DNA of 64,000 nucleotides from Edaphochlamys debaryana. Its lineage: Eukaryota; Chlorophyta; Chlorophyceae; Chlamydomonadales. This document shows positions 15,989-29,300 of the stretch, piece after piece; position 1 is the first letter of the stretch, and every line of letters starts with the position of its first letter. The position numbers and the translations under genes were made by a program. Where the stretch lies: positions 1-64,000 of the forward strand of contig JAEHOE010000019.1 in assembly GCA_016858145.1 (NCBI GenBank), read 5' to 3'. The notes beneath the pieces are model-generated. The model had not been told where the DNA came from. It ran no database searches and saw only the letters and a list, made by a program, of their open reading frames with translations.

Positions 15989-16639
15989 TTCACGCATCCA
16001 GCCGAGTTGACCCCGGAGGAGGACGGAGGACCGAGGGAGGGCATTGCATTGCAGATCTGCCTTACCAACCCTCCTTAGCGAGCACAGCACCCTCCTCTGC
16101 CCGATGCCTCTTGCCTCCCTCACTCGCCCGCGATGCACCCTGCCTTCCTCCTCCACACAACTGGGCATTCCACGGTTGAGCAAGCCGGCCGTGACCGTGT
16201 CCAGTCCTCGGTGGATAGAATGAGGGACCCCAGCGGGGTGCACGCAGCTGAACGTGTCCAGCTGCTGCAGCTTCCTGGGGCTTCGTTGTTGCACAAGTTA
16301 ACACAAGTTAATACCCGCAATGCTTTGCAGCTTGTTCTCGTCTCACTCCAGTCCTTGGTGGTTACAATGAGGGACTTGGCAGCCAACCTCACGGGCTTGC
16401 CCCCTGCAAGCCAGCACGCCGCCCCCTGACTTGGACGGCAGGGCCCCTACCCGGGCTTCAAACGAGATCTAGTGAAGACCATCCATCACCTCAACGTGGG
16501 GCATGTAACGCAATCTCCGTCCTCGGTCACGGCCAAAAAGGGGTGGTCCTCAGACACCGTGTCCCAATCCGACGGGGCCGGCCCCACCCCGGCAAAGCAC
16601 TGAAGGCGCGCTTCCAGAACTGAACGCCATGGGCCAAAT
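15989..16639. other. Intergenic, no gene recognised
   Basis: Only short unconvincing frames. A degenerate short repeat (CCAGTCCTCGGTGGATAGAA at about 16,200, similar again at about 16,348) lies 148 bp apart. TTACA at 16,362-16,366 gives TGTAA on the minus strand, about 500 bp downstream of the small gene's stop, and could be its poly(A) signal. Confidence 0.4.
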
Positions 16640-17756
16640 CGCTCAGAGCAACCCATCGCCCGCACGCCAGGACCCGGTTCTAGTTGAGCCTGTGCTGTCC
16701 TCGCCTCATGCGGTCACCTTCAGGCGTAGCAAGGCGAGGCGCTTCCCCACTTGCCCCACAACTACAGATCGCCTGCTCCACTAGTGCTACCTGCTAGCTA
16801 GAGATAGCGCTATCACTCAGCGCCTGGCTCAATGTCTCAACGTAAGATGAGCTGCTGCTGCTTTAGCAGCAGTAGGTGGACACATTGCCAGCGCCACACC
16901 AATTCCACGTCACCGAGCTGGGGGGGGGGCCAAGAGGGAGTGGGAGCACGAGCTAAGGAGAAGAGAGAGCGCGCGGTTACCCTATGACTAAATTGTACGG
17001 CCCAAGCAAGCTGTGGCGTCGCACTCGCTCCAGCCCATCCCCACTAGATAGCTCAGCTCACTTACTTGAGACATCGCCTGCACCCCTGCAAGATGGGGAG
17101 GACCGGGGATGAGTCAAGCCGGGTGGTGTTAAGGGCAGGACCTTGAGGCTGCACGCTCCTAAACGCAAGTCGCTTGATGAACTCTGGGTTGGCCCTCTGC
17201 CGCAAGCGGGAGTAGTGCTGACAAGTTGGGTCCCTTACTTCCGCCGGCACCTACGTACCGCCCCTGGCCCTCGTCCTCGTCGTCCATGGACTCACCAGCG
17301 TGTTTCGAGCGGCAAAGTTGTCCATTACGGACTGTGTCACCGGCTGTAGGCCGCAGAATGACGAGTAAAAAGCGGCGTTGAAGCACGACGTCGTCCTCAC
17401 CCGGTTGGGGCATACCTGCATGCGTGTTACGGTATCGTTGAGCGCTCTGCGGGTGCCTACATGACCACAACCTACCAGAGTGCCAGGGTGACAGGTGGAC
17501 GATGAGCTGGTCAAGCTGGCACCTTGAGCCCGGGCCCGTCCCGCAGAGCTCTACAATGCCCTGACCCGGGCCCAGGGCCCCGTCTCGTCCGCCCCCAGCC
17601 TTGCCCACGGCGCCCACCAACCCCAGCTGCCCACCACCCCAGCTGCATATATAACGACACGAGCCCACAGCCGCACCTACCGCACCAGGGCCACCCGCAA
17701 TCTCCTGACCTGCACTGCTCTCAACCCCAAGAGGACCAGGACCTCGCACCCACCGC
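16640..17756 (-). repeat. Inverted duplicate arm shared with 50,964-52,165
   Basis: The minus strand here matches the plus strand of the pherophorin-type gene from its exon 13/intron 13 border through the last three exons and about 290 bp of 3' flank, introns included, with substitutions and indels. The two arms are some 33 kb apart and face opposite ways across the satellite. Confidence 0.85.
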
Positions 17757-17873
17757 ATAAGCTCCAGAAAGGGAGCCCGCAGCAGGAGAGGAGCAGGAGA
17801 GGAGCAGAACGAAGCTGATGAACACCGTCGAGGAGAAAATGCGGCTCCTCTGGGCCAGCTGGAAGCGATCCAT
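16863..17873 (-). CDS. Small secreted 8-cysteine protein, four exons
   Basis: Exons (high to low): 17,873-17,754; 17,415-17,296; 17,085-17,066; 16,917-16,863. All introns are GT-AG and phases agree, giving 104 residues. Exon 1 encodes a signal peptide: MDRFQLAQRSRIF, then a hydrophobic core FISFVLLLSC and a small-residue stretch AAGSLSGAYA. The mature part has eight cysteines spaced C-8-C-9-C-20-C-2-C-8-C-8-CC, ending in CC-stop. It matches the C-terminal module of the gene at 46,620-51,872 in spacing, phase and exon lengths (120 and 20 nt). Most exon differences keep the frame and all eight cysteines, so it is likely functional or recently so. An in-frame upstream ATG at 17,909 exists, but the chosen start gives a cleaner signal peptide. 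A secreted or wall location is predicted; no family is recognised. Confidence 0.75.
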
Positions 17874-18837
17874 GATGACGACGTTGAGCTCCTGGCCTCC
17901 TTGAAGCACAATGGTGTGCAGTCAAATAGAGTCGGGTAAAGCAGCTTGCGTCCCCCCGCATCCGCACTCATGCCGCGCTCATGCCTCCCAGCTAGGTCTC
18001 CCGGCTAACCATCCCGAACTATGTGGGATCAACACTATGTGGCATACCGCATACTCGCGGAGACTGTAGCAAGTTGTAGCACACGCGAACGCGACTTGCG
18101 ACTTCGCTCACAAGTCGGTATCCCGCACTATGCGGGATACCAGCGCGCGCAGCGCAGTCAACGCGCAACAAGGTGCACCGCGGACCTCTCAAACGTGCAT
18201 CCCGTATAGCTCGGGATACCATGATTGCTGGCATCCCACACTCGTCGCGCGGTCCGCGCACAGCGGACCCGCATGCGCGCTTCCGACCCTGCCCAGCGCT
18301 CGGCGCACAGCGCTGCCTGCCCAGCAGCCTCCCCTATACGTCTTCGCCGGTACAGGTGGCCCAAGTAAGCCCCTGCGCGCGAGCTGCCCGGACGGACGCG
18401 AGGCCATGCCTCCCGCCACCATCGCTCGCCCCCGCCCCGCTCCGCAGCAGAACTGGTGTTTGTAAACACCCCTATCGCCGGGCTCTGTTATCTGTTGATG
18501 CAGCTGGGGGGTCGGGCGACCTGAAGCAGTGAGGGCGGGCCCGGGGGAAGACCCTACCCGCATCCCCTACCCCGTCGCCCCCCCCCTGCCTTCCGCCCCC
18601 CCACCCCCTGCACACCGGCCCGCTCGCTCCCCAACTGCACGCGGCACCCTGCCACCGAGATATCGATAAGCGACACTCCGCACGTGTCGTGCGAGAGCAG
18701 GTACTTCCCGCCTGGACTGGGCGGCAGACGTGCGGTCGGGAGGCGGGGCGAGACGCCTTTGGGGCTCTCCCCGGCACTCCGCCGCTTCCCCGCGGTTTCC
18801 TCCCCGCCCCCACAGGTCGTGGGCTGCAGCCAAGGAG
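17874..18837. other. Intergenic region with three ATCCC...GGGAT palindromes
   Basis: Between the small gene and the satellites. Three 19-bp quasi-palindromes ATCCC-N9-GGGAT lie at 18,011-18,029, 18,120-18,138 (8-bp perfect arms ATCCCGCA/TGCGGGAT) and 18,199-18,217. No convincing gene is seen. The promoter of the small gene should lie in the first part, but no TATA box is obvious. Confidence 0.4.
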
Positions 18838-19338
18838 GCCTCTGCAGGCCTGGAAAGGGCCCGCACGAGAGGCTCTCGGGGGCGGTTGAGGGCTGTGGGC
18901 GAGCGTGCAGGGCGGGTAGACCTTGTCGGGGTCAGGGGAGGGCAGGGGGGGATGGATAGTGGGGAGTGGGGGGGCTGGTGCCGCCCCTCCCCGCCATGAT
19001 CCTCCTCTGCAGGCCTCCCCGGACCCCAAGCATCACTGGAGAGGGTCGGCACGAGAGGCTCCCGGGGACGGTTGAGGGCTGTGGGCGAGCGTGCAGGGCG
19101 GGTAGACCTTGTGGGGGTCAGGGGAGGGGAGGGTGGGATGGCTGGTGGCGAGTGGGGGGGCTGGTGCCGCCCCTCCCCGCCATGATCCCCCTCTGCAGGC
19201 CTCCCCGGACCCCAAGCATCACTGGAGAGGGCCCGCACGAGAGGGTCCCGGGGACGGTTGAGGGCTGTGGGCGAGCGTGCAGGGCGGGTAGACCTTGTGG
19301 GGGTCAGGGGAGGGGATGGTGGGGCGTGTGGGGACTGA
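18838..19338 (+). repeat. Satellite A, forward array (about 186-bp unit, 2-3 copies)
   Basis: The phrase CACGAGAGGCTCCCGGGG recurs at about 18,863, 19,049 and 19,235, a 186-bp period. The same unit reappears reverse-complemented at 22,739-23,309. Open frames across it result from a period divisible by three. Confidence 0.9.
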
Positions 19339-22300
19339 TCTAACCCAACCCCAACTGCGCATTACCCCCCAGCACGCCACCACCTGACCACATCCTCACC
19401 CGGCCCTCTAACCCAGTGCTGGGGTATGTCTAGGGACTGTGCTGGCGAAAGGACTCGACCGGATATGGCCGGAGTGCAGTGCAAGACCCGTGCTGACCGA
19501 GTTACACGGGGGTCCCCCAACACCTACCCCACCCCAACTGCGCATTACCCCCCAGCACGCCACCACCTGACCACATCCTCACCCGGCCTTCTAACCCAGT
19601 GCTGGGGTATGTCTAGGGACTGTGCTGGCGAAAGGACTCGACCGGATATGGCCGGAGTGCAGTGCAAGACCCGTGCTGACCGAGTTACACGGGGGTCCAA
19701 CACCTACCCCACCCCAACTGCGCATTACCCCCCAGCACGCCACCACCTGACCACATCCTCACCCGGCCTTCTAACCCAGTGCTGGGGTATGTCTAGGGAC
19801 TGTGCTGGCGGAAGGACTCGACCGGATATGGCCGGAGTGCAGTGCAAGACCCGTGCTGACCGAGTTACACGGGGGTCCCCCAACACCTACCCCACCCCAA
19901 CTGCGCATTACCCCCCAGCACGCCACCACCTGACCACATCCTCACCCGGCCTTCTAACCCAGTGCTGGGGTATGTCTAGGGACTGTGCTGGCGAAAGGAC
20001 TCGACCGGATATGGCCGGAGTGCAGTGCAAGACCCGTGCTGACCGAGTTACACGGGGGTCCCCCAACACCTACCCCACCCCAACTGCGCATTACCCCCCA
20101 GCACGCCACCACCTGACCACATCCTCACCCGGCCTTCTAACCCAGTGCTGGGGTATGTCTAGGGACTGTGCTGGCGAAAGGACTCGACCGGATATGGCCG
20201 GAGTGCAGTGCAAGACCCGTGCTGACCGAGTTACACGGGGGTCCAACACCTACCCCACCCCAACTGCGCATTACCCCCCCAGCACGCCACCACCTGACCA
20301 CATCCTCACCCGGCCTTCTAACCCAGTGCTGGGGTATGTCTAGGGACTGTGCTGGCGAAAGGACTCGACCGGATATGGCCGGAGTGCAGTGCAAGACCCG
20401 TGCTGACCGAGTTACACGGGGGTCCCCCAACACCTACCCCACCCCAACTGCGCATTACCCCCCAGCACGCCACCACCTGACCACATCCTCACCCGGCCTT
20501 CTAACCCAGTGCTGGGGTATGTCTAGGGACTGTGCTGGCGAAAGGACTCGACCGGATATGGCCGGAGTGCAGTGCAAGACCCGTGCTGACCGAGTTACAC
20601 GGGGGTCCCCCAACACCTACCCCACCCCAACTGCGCATTACCCCCCAGCACGCCACCACCTGACCACATCCTCACCCGGCCCTCTAACCCAGTGCTGGGG
20701 TATGTCTAGGGACTGTGCTGGCGAAAGGACTCGACCGGATATGGCCGGAGTGCAGTGCAAGACCCGTGCTGATCGAGTTACACGGGGGTCCCCCAACACC
20801 TACCCCACCCCAACTGCGCATTACCCCCCAGCACGCCACCACCTGACCACATCCTCACCCGGCCTTCTAACCCAGTGCTGGGGTATGTCTAGGGACTGTG
20901 CTGGCGAAAGGACTCGACCGGATATGGCCGGAGTGCAGTGCAAGACCCGTGCTGACCGAGTTACACGGGGGTCCCCCAACACCTACCCCACCCCAACTGC
21001 GCATTACCCCCCAGCACGCCACCACCTGACCACATCCTCACCCGGCCCTCTAACCCAGTGCTGGGGTATGTCTAGGGACTGTGCTGGCGAAAGGACTCGA
21101 CCGGATATGGCCGGAGTGCAGTGCAAGACCCGTGCTGATCGAGTTACACGGGGGTCCCCCAACACCTACCCCACCCCAACTGCGCATTACCCCCCCAGCA
21201 CGCCACCACCTGACCACATCCTCACCCGGCCTTCTAACCCAGTGCTGGGGTATGTCTAGGGACTGTGCTGGCGAAAGGACTCGACCGGATATGGCCGGAG
21301 TGCAGTGCAAGACCCGTGCTGACCGAGTTACACGGGGGTCCAACACCTACCCCACCCCAACTGCGCATTACCCCCCAGCACGCCACCACCTGACCACATC
21401 CTCACCCGGCCTTCTAACCCAGTGCTGGGGTATGTCTAGGGACTGTGCTGGCGAAAGGACTCGACCGGATATGGCCGGAGTGCAGTGCAAGACCCGTGCT
21501 GACCGAGTTACACGGGGGTCCCCCAACACCTACCCCACCCCAACTGCGCATTACCCCCCAGCACGCCACCACCTGACCACATCCTCACCCGGCCCTCTAA
21601 CCCAGTGCTGGGGTATGTCTAGGGACTGTGCTGGCGAAAGGACTCGACCGGATATGGCCGGAGTGCAGTGCAAGACCCGTGCTGACCGAGTTACACGGGG
21701 GTCCAACACCTACCCCACCCCAACTGCGCATTACCCCCCAGCACGCCACCACCTGACCACATCCTCACCCGGCCTTCTAACCCAGTGCTGGGGTATGTCT
21801 AGGGACTGTGCTGGCGAAAGGACTCGACCGGATATGGCCGGAGTGCAGTGCAAGACCCGTGCTGACCGAGTTACACGGGGGTCCCCCAACACCTACCCCA
21901 CCCCAACTGCGCATTACCCCCCAGCACGCCACCACCTGACCACATCCTCACCCGGCCCTCTAACCCAGTGCTGGGGTATGTCTAGGGACTGTGCTGGCGA
22001 AAGGACTCGGCCGGATATGGCCGGAGTGCAGTGCAAGACCCGTGCTGACCGAGTTACACGGGGGTCCCCCAACACCTACCCCACCCCAACTGCGCATTAC
22101 CCCCCAGCACGCCACCACCTGACCACATCCTCACCCGGCCTTCTAACCCAGTGCTGGGGTATGTCTAGGGACTGTGCTGGCGAAAGGACTCGACCGGATA
22201 TGGCCGGAGTGCAGTGCAAGACCCGTGCTGACCGAGTTACACGGGGGTCCCCCAACACCTACCCCACCCCAACTGCGCTTTACCCCCCAGCACGCCACCA

Positions 22301-22738
22301 CCTGACCACATCCTCACCCGGCCCTCTAACCCAGTGCTGGGGTATGTCTAGGGACTGTGCTGGCGAAAGGACTCGGCCGGATATGGCCGGAGTGCAGTGC
22401 AAGACCCGTGCTGACCGAGTTACACGGGGGTCCCCCAACACCTACCCCACCCCAACTGCGCATTACCCCCCAGCACGCCACCACCTGACCACATCCTCAC
22501 CCGGCCTTCTAACCCAGTGCTGGGGTATGTCTAGGGACTGTGCTGGCGAAAGGACTCGACCGGATATGGCCGGAGTGCAGTGCAAGACCCGTGCTGACCG
22601 AGTTACACGGGGGTCCCCCAACACCTACCCCACCCCAACTGCGCTTTACCCCCCAGCACGCCACCACCTGACCACATCCTCACCCGGCCTTCTAACCCAG
22701 TGCTGGGGTATGTCTAGGGACTGTGCTGGCGAAAGGAC
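19339..22738 (+). repeat. Satellite B (183/180-bp unit, about 18 copies)
   Basis: Units repeat with GTATGTCTAGGGACTGTGCT at 180-183 bp steps. Variation is mostly a 3-bp indel in GGGGTCCCCCAACACC versus GGGGTCCAACACC and single-base changes (GGCCTTCTAA/GGCCCTCTAA, GACCG/GATCG). The 3-bp steps keep one frame open, so the long frames here are not evidence of a protein. It is flanked by satellite A in opposite orientations. Confidence 0.95.
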
Positions 22739-23309
22739 TGCAGAGGAGGATCATGGCGGGGAGGGGCGGCACCAGCCCCCCCGCTCCCCACTATCCATCC
22801 CCCCTCCCCTCCCTGACCCCCACAAGGTCTACCCGCCCTGCACGCTCGCCCACAGCCCTCAACCGTCCCCGGGAGCCTCTCGTGCGGGCCCTCTGCAGTG
22901 ATGCTTGGGGTCCGGGGAGGCCTGCAGAGGGGGATCATGGCGGGGAGGGGTGGCACCAGCCCCCACACGCCCCACCATCCATCCCACCCTCCCCTCCCCT
23001 GACCCCCACAAGGTCTACCCGCCCTGCACGCTCGCCCACAGCCCTCAACCGTCCCCGGGAGCCTCTCGTGCGGGCCCTCTCCAGTGATGCTTGGGGTCCG
23101 GGGAGGCCTGCAGAGGAGGATCATGGCGGGGAGGGGCGGCACCAGCCCCCACACGCCCCACCATCCATCCCACCCTCCCCTCCCCTGACCCCCACAAGGT
23201 CTACCCGCCCTGCACGCTCGCCCACAGCCCTCAACCGTCCCCGGGAGCCTCTCGTGCGGGCCCTCTGCAGTGATGCTTGGGGTCCGGGGAGGCCTGCAGA
23301 GGGGGATCA
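22739..23309 (-). repeat. Satellite A, inverted array (about 186-bp unit, 3 copies)
   Basis: Reverse complement of the 18,838-19,338 repeat. The junction with satellite B is abrupt, at GAAAGGACT|GCAGAGGAGG. The junction with satellite C is at about 23,310, after GGGGGATCATGGC. Confidence 0.9.
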
Positions 23310-26300
23310 TGGCCTCGCTCCCATCCCCCCGCCAACCCCAACCCAACCGTATCTGACCAAGCCCTCAGAGCTGGGACCTCAGGGCACATACCCGGATATG
23401 CCCCCCGAGTTCCAGAGCCGTTGGCAGCCGGGTGCATGTGTGGGACGGCCGGGGGCGTGCTCCCGCTGGGGTGAAGGTTGGTGCCGGGCCCGCCCACGCC
23501 TCGCTCTCCCATCCCCCCGCCAACCCCAACCCAACCGTATCTGACCAAGCCCTCAGAGCTGGGACCTCAGGGCACATACCCGTATATGCCCCCCGAGGTC
23601 CAGAGTCGTTGGCAGCCGGGTGCATGTGTGGGACGGCCGGGGGCGTGCTCCCGCTTGGGTGAAGGTTGGTGCCGGGCCCGCCCACGCCTCGCTCTCAGCC
23701 CCCCGCCAACCCCAACCCAACCGTATCTGACCAAGCCCTCAGAGCTGGGACCTCAGGGCACATACCCGGATATGTCCCCCGAGTTCCAGAGTCGTTGGCA
23801 GCCGGGTGCATGTGTGGGACGGCCGGGGGCCTGCTCCCGCTGGGGTGCGGAGTGGCGCCGCACCCGCCCACGCCTCGCTCCCATCCCCCCGCCAACCCCA
23901 ACCCAACCGTATCTGACCAAGCCCTCAGAGCTGGGACCTCAGGGCACATACCCGTATATGCCCCCCGAGGTCCAGAGTCGTTGGCAGCCGGGTGCATGTG
24001 TGGGACGGCCGGGGGCGTGCTCCCGCTTGGGTGAAGGTTGGTGCCGGGCCCGCCCACGCCTCGCTCTCAGCCCCCCGCCAACCCCAACCCAACCGTATCT
24101 GACCAAGCCCTCAGAGCTGGGACCTCAGGGCACATACCCGGATATGCCCCCCGAGTTCCAGAGTCGTTGGCAGCCGGTTGCATGTGTGGGACGGCCGGGG
24201 GCGTGCTCCCGCTTGGGTGAAGGTTGGTGCCGGGCCCGCCCACGCCTCGCTCTCAGCCCCCCGCCAACCCCAACCCAACCGTATCTGACCAAGCCCTCAG
24301 AGCTGGGACCTCAAGGCTCATACCCGTATATGCCCCCCGAGTTCCAGAGTCGTTGGCAGCCGGGTGCATGTGTGGGACGGCCGGGGGCGTGATCCCGCTG
24401 GGGTGCGGAGTGGCGCCGCACCCGCCCACGCCTCGCTCTCAGCCCCCCGCCAACCCCAACCCAACCGTATCTGACCAAGCCCTCAGAGCTGGGACCTCAG
24501 GGCTCATACCCGTATATGCCCCCCGAGTTCCAGAGTCGTTGGCAGCCGGTTGCATGTGTGGGACGGCCGGGGGCGTGCTCCCGCTGGGGTGCGGAGTGGC
24601 ACCGCACCCGCCCACGCCTCGCTCGCTCCCAGCCCCCCGCCAACCCCAACCCAACCGTATCTGACCAAGCCCTCAGAGCTGGGACCTCAGGGCACATACC
24701 CGGATATGCTCCCCGAGGTTCAGAGTCGTTGGCAGCCGGTTGCATGTGTGGGACGGCCGGGGGCGTGCTCCCGCTGGGGTGAAGGTTGGTGCCGGGCCCG
24801 CCCACGCCTCGCTCTCCCATCCCCCCGCCAACCCCAACCCAACCGTATCTGACCAAGCCCTCAGAGCTGGGACCTCAGGGCTCATACCCGGATGTGCCCC
24901 CCGAGTTCCAGAGTCGTTGGCAGCCGGTTGCATGTGTGGGACGGCCGGGGGCGTGCTCCCGCTGGGGTGCGGAGTGGCACCGCACCCGCCCACGCCTCGC
25001 TCCCATCCCCCCGCCAACCCCAACCCAACCGTATCTGACCAAGCCCTCAGAGCTGGGACCTCAGGGCACATACCCGGATATGCTCCCCGAGGTTCAGAGT
25101 CGTTGGCAGCCGGTTGCATGTGTGGGACGGCCGGGGGCGTGCTCCCGCTGGGGTGCGGAGTGGCGCCGCACCCGCCCACGCCTCGCTCCCATCCCCCCGC
25201 CAACCCCAACCCAACCGTATCTGACCAAGCCCTCAGAGCTGGGACCTCAGGGCACATACCCGTATATGCCCCCCGAGTTCCAGGGTCGTTGGCAGCCGGG
25301 TGCATGTGTGGGACGGCCGGGGGCGTGCTCCCGCTGGGGTGCGGAGTGGCGCCGCACCCGCCCACGCCTCGCTCCCATCCCCCCGCCAACCCCAACCCAA
25401 CCGTATCTGACCAAGCCCTCAGAGCTGGGACCTCAGGGCACATACCCGTATATGCCCCCCGAGGTCCAGAGTCGTTGGCAGCCGGGTGCATGTGTGGGAC
25501 GGCCGGGGGCGTGCTCCCGCTTGGGTGAAGGTTGGTGCCGGGCCCGCCCACGCCTCGCTCTCAGCCCCCCGCCAACCCCAACCCAACCGTATCTGACCAA
25601 GCCCTCAGAGCTGGGACCTCAGGGCACATACCCGGATATGCCCCCCGAGTTCCAGAGTCGTTGGCAGCCGGTTGCATGTGTGGGACGGCCGGGGGCGTGC
25701 TCCCGCTTGGGTGAAGGTTGGTGCCGGGCCCGCCCACGCCTCGCTCTCAGCCCCCCGCCAACCCCAACCCAACCGTATCTGACCAAGCCCTCAGAGCTGG
25801 GACCTCAAGGCTCATACCCGTATATGCCCCCCGAGTTCCAGAGTCGTTGGCAGCCGGGTGCATGTGTGGGACGGCCGGGGGCGTGATCCCGCTGGGGTGC
25901 GGAGTGGCGCCGCACCCGCCCACGCCTCGCTCTCAGCCCCCCGCCAACCCCAACCCAACCGTATCTGACCAAGCCCTCAGAGCTGGGACCTCAGGGCTCA
26001 TACCCGTATATGCCCCCCGAGTTCCAGAGTCGTTGGCAGCCGGTTGCATGTGTGGGACGGCCGGGGGCGTGCTCCCGCTGGGGTGCGGAGTGGCACCGCA
26101 CCCGCCCACGCCTCGCTCGCTCCCAGCCCCCCGCCAACCCCAACCCAACCGTATCTGACCAAGCCCTCAGAGCTGGGACCTCAGGGCACATACCCGGATA
26201 TGCTCCCCGAGGTTCAGAGTCGTTGGCAGCCGGTTGCATGTGTGGGACGGCCGGGGGCGTGCTCCCGCTGGGGTGAAGGTTGGTGCCGGGCCCGCCCACG

Positions 26301-29300
26301 CCTCGCTCTCCCATCCCCCCGCCAACCCCAACCCAACCGTATCTGACCAAGCCCTCAGAGCTGGGACCTCAGGGCTCATACCCGGATGTGCCCCCCGAGT
26401 TCCAGAGTCGTTGGCAGCCGGTTGCATGTGTGGGACGGCCGGGGGCGTGCTCCCGCTGGGGTGCGGAGTGGCACCGCACCCGCCCACGCCTCGCTCCCAT
26501 CCCCCCGCCAACCCCAACCCAACCGTATCTGACCAAGCCCTCAGAGCTGGGACCTCAGGGCACATACCCGGATATGCTCCCCGAGGTTCAGAGTCGTTGG
26601 CAGCCGGTTGCATGTGTGGGACGGCCGGGGGCGTGCTCCCGCTGGGGTGCGGAGTGGCGCCGCACCCGCCCACGCCTCGCTCCCATCCCCCCGCCAACCC
26701 CAACCCAACCGTATCTGACCAAGCCCTCAGAGCTGGGACCTCAGGGCACATACCCGTATATGCCCCCCGAGTTCCAGGGTCGTTGGCAGCCGGGTGCATG
26801 TGTGGGACGGCCGGGGGCGTGCTCCCGCTGGGGTGCGGAGTGGCGCCGCACCCGCCCACGCCTCGCTCCCATCCCCCCGCCAACCCCAACCCAACCGTAT
26901 CTGACCAAGCCCTCAGAGCTGGGACCTCAGGGCTCATACCCGGATATGCTCCCCGAGGTTCAGAGTCGTTGGTAGCCGGTTGCATGTGTGGGACGGCCGG
27001 GGGCGTGCTCCCGCTGGGGTGCGGAGTGGCGCCGCACCCGCCCACGCCTCGCTCCCATCCCCCCGCCAACCCCAACCCAACCGTATCTGACCAAGCCCTC
27101 AGAGCTGGGACCTCAGGGCTCATACCCGTATATGCCCCCCGAGTTCCAGAGTCGTTGGCAGCCAGTTGCATGTGTGGGACGGCCGGGGGCGTGCTCCCGC
27201 TGGGGTGCGGAGTGGCGCCGCACCCGCCCACGCCTCGCTCCCATCCCCCCGCCAACCCCAACCCAACCGTATCTGACCAAGCCCTCAGAGCTGGGACCTC
27301 AGGGCACATACCCGGATATGCTCCCCGAGGTTCAGAGTCGTTGGTAGCCGGTTGCATGTGTGGGACGGCCGGGGGCGTGCTCCCGCTGGGGTGCGGAGTG
27401 GCGCCGCACCCGCCCACGCCTCGCTCCCAGCCCCCCGCCAACCCCAACCCAACCGTATCTGACCAAGCCCTCAGAGCTGGGACCTCAGGGCACATACCCG
27501 GATATGCTCCCCGAGGTTCAGAGTCGTTGGCAGCCGGTTGCATGTGTGGGACGGCCGGGGGCGTGCTCCCGCTGGGGTGAAGGTTGGTGCCGGGCCCGCC
27601 CACGCCTCGCTCAGCCCCCGCCAACCCCAACCCAACCGTATCTGACCAAGCCCTCAGAGCTGGGACCTCAGGGCTCATACCCGTATATGCCCCCCGAGTT
27701 CCAGAGTCGTTGGCAGCCGGGTGCATGTGTGGGACGGCCGGGGGCGTGCTCCCGCTTGGGTGAAGGTTGGTGCCGGGCCCGCCCATGCCTCGCTCAGCCC
27801 CCCGCCAACCCCAACCCAACCGTATCTGACCAAGCCCTCAGAGCTGGGACCTCAGGGCACATACCCGTATATGCCCCCCGAGTTCCAGAGTCGTTGGCAG
27901 CCGGTTGCATGTGTGGGACGGCCGGGGGCGTGCTCCCGCTTGGGTGAAGGTTGGTGCCGGGCCCGCCCACACCTCGCTCTCAGCCCCCCGCCAACCCCAA
28001 CCCAACCGTATCTGACCAAGCCCTCAGAGCTGGGACCTCAGGGCACATACCCGGATATGCTCCCCGAGGTTCAGAGTCGTTGGCAGCCGGTTGCATGTGT
28101 GGGACGGCCGGGGGCGTGCTCCCGCTGGGGTGCGGAGTGGCGCCGCACCCGCCCACGCCTCGCTCCCATCCCCCCGCCAACCCCAACCCAACCGTATCTG
28201 ACCAAGCCCTCAGAGCTGGGACCTCAGGGCACATACCCGTATATGCCCCCCGAGTTCCAGGGTCGTTGGCAGCCGGTTGCATGTGTGGGACGGCCGGGGG
28301 CGTGCTCCCGCTGGGGTGCGGAGTGGCGCCGCACCCGCCCACGCCTCGCTCCCATCCCCCCGCCAACCCCAACCCAACCGTATCTGACCAAGCCCTCAGA
28401 GCTGGGACCTCAGGGCTCATACCCGTATATGCCCCCCGAGTTCCAGAGTCGTTGGCAGCCAGTTGCATGTGTGGGACGGCCGGGGGCGTGCTCCCGCTGG
28501 GGTGCGGAGTGGCGCCGCACCCGCCCACGCCTCGCTCCCATCCCCCCGCCAACCCCAACCCAACCGTATCTGACCAAGCCCTCAGAGCTGGGACCTCAGG
28601 GCACATACCCGGATATGCTCCCCGAGGTTCAGAGTCGTTGGTAGCCGGTTGCATGTGTGGGACGGCCGGGGGCGTGCTCCCGCTGGGGTGCGGAGTGGCG
28701 CCGCACCCGCCCACGCCTCGCTCCCAGCCCCCCGCCAACCCCAACCCAACCGTATCTGACCAAGCCCTCAGAGCTGGGACCTCAGGGCACATACCCGGAT
28801 ATGCTCCCCGAGGTTCAGAGTCGTTGGCAGCCGGTTGCATGTGTGGGACGGCCGGGGGCGTGCTCCCGCTGGGGTGCGGAGTGGCGCCGCACCCGCCCAC
28901 GCCTCGCTCCCAGCCCCCCGCCAACCCCAACCCAACCGTATCTGACCAAGCCCTCAGAGCTGGGACCTCAGGGCACATACCCGGATATGCTCCCCGAGGT
29001 TCAGAGTCGTTGGCAGCCGGTTGCATGTGTGGGACGGCCGGGGGCGTGCTCCCGCTTGGGTGAAGGTTGGTGCCGGGCCCGCCCACGCCTCGCTCAGCCC
29101 CCGCCAACCCCAACCCAACCGTATCTGACCAAGCCCTCAGAGCTGGGACCTCAGGGCTCATACCCGTATATGCCCCCCGAGTTCCAGAGTCGTTGGCAGC
29201 CGGGTGCATGTGTGGGACGGCCGGGGGCGTGCTCCCGCTTGGGTGAAGGTTGGTGCCGGGCCCGCCCATGCCTCGCTCAGCCCCCCGCCAACCCCAACCC

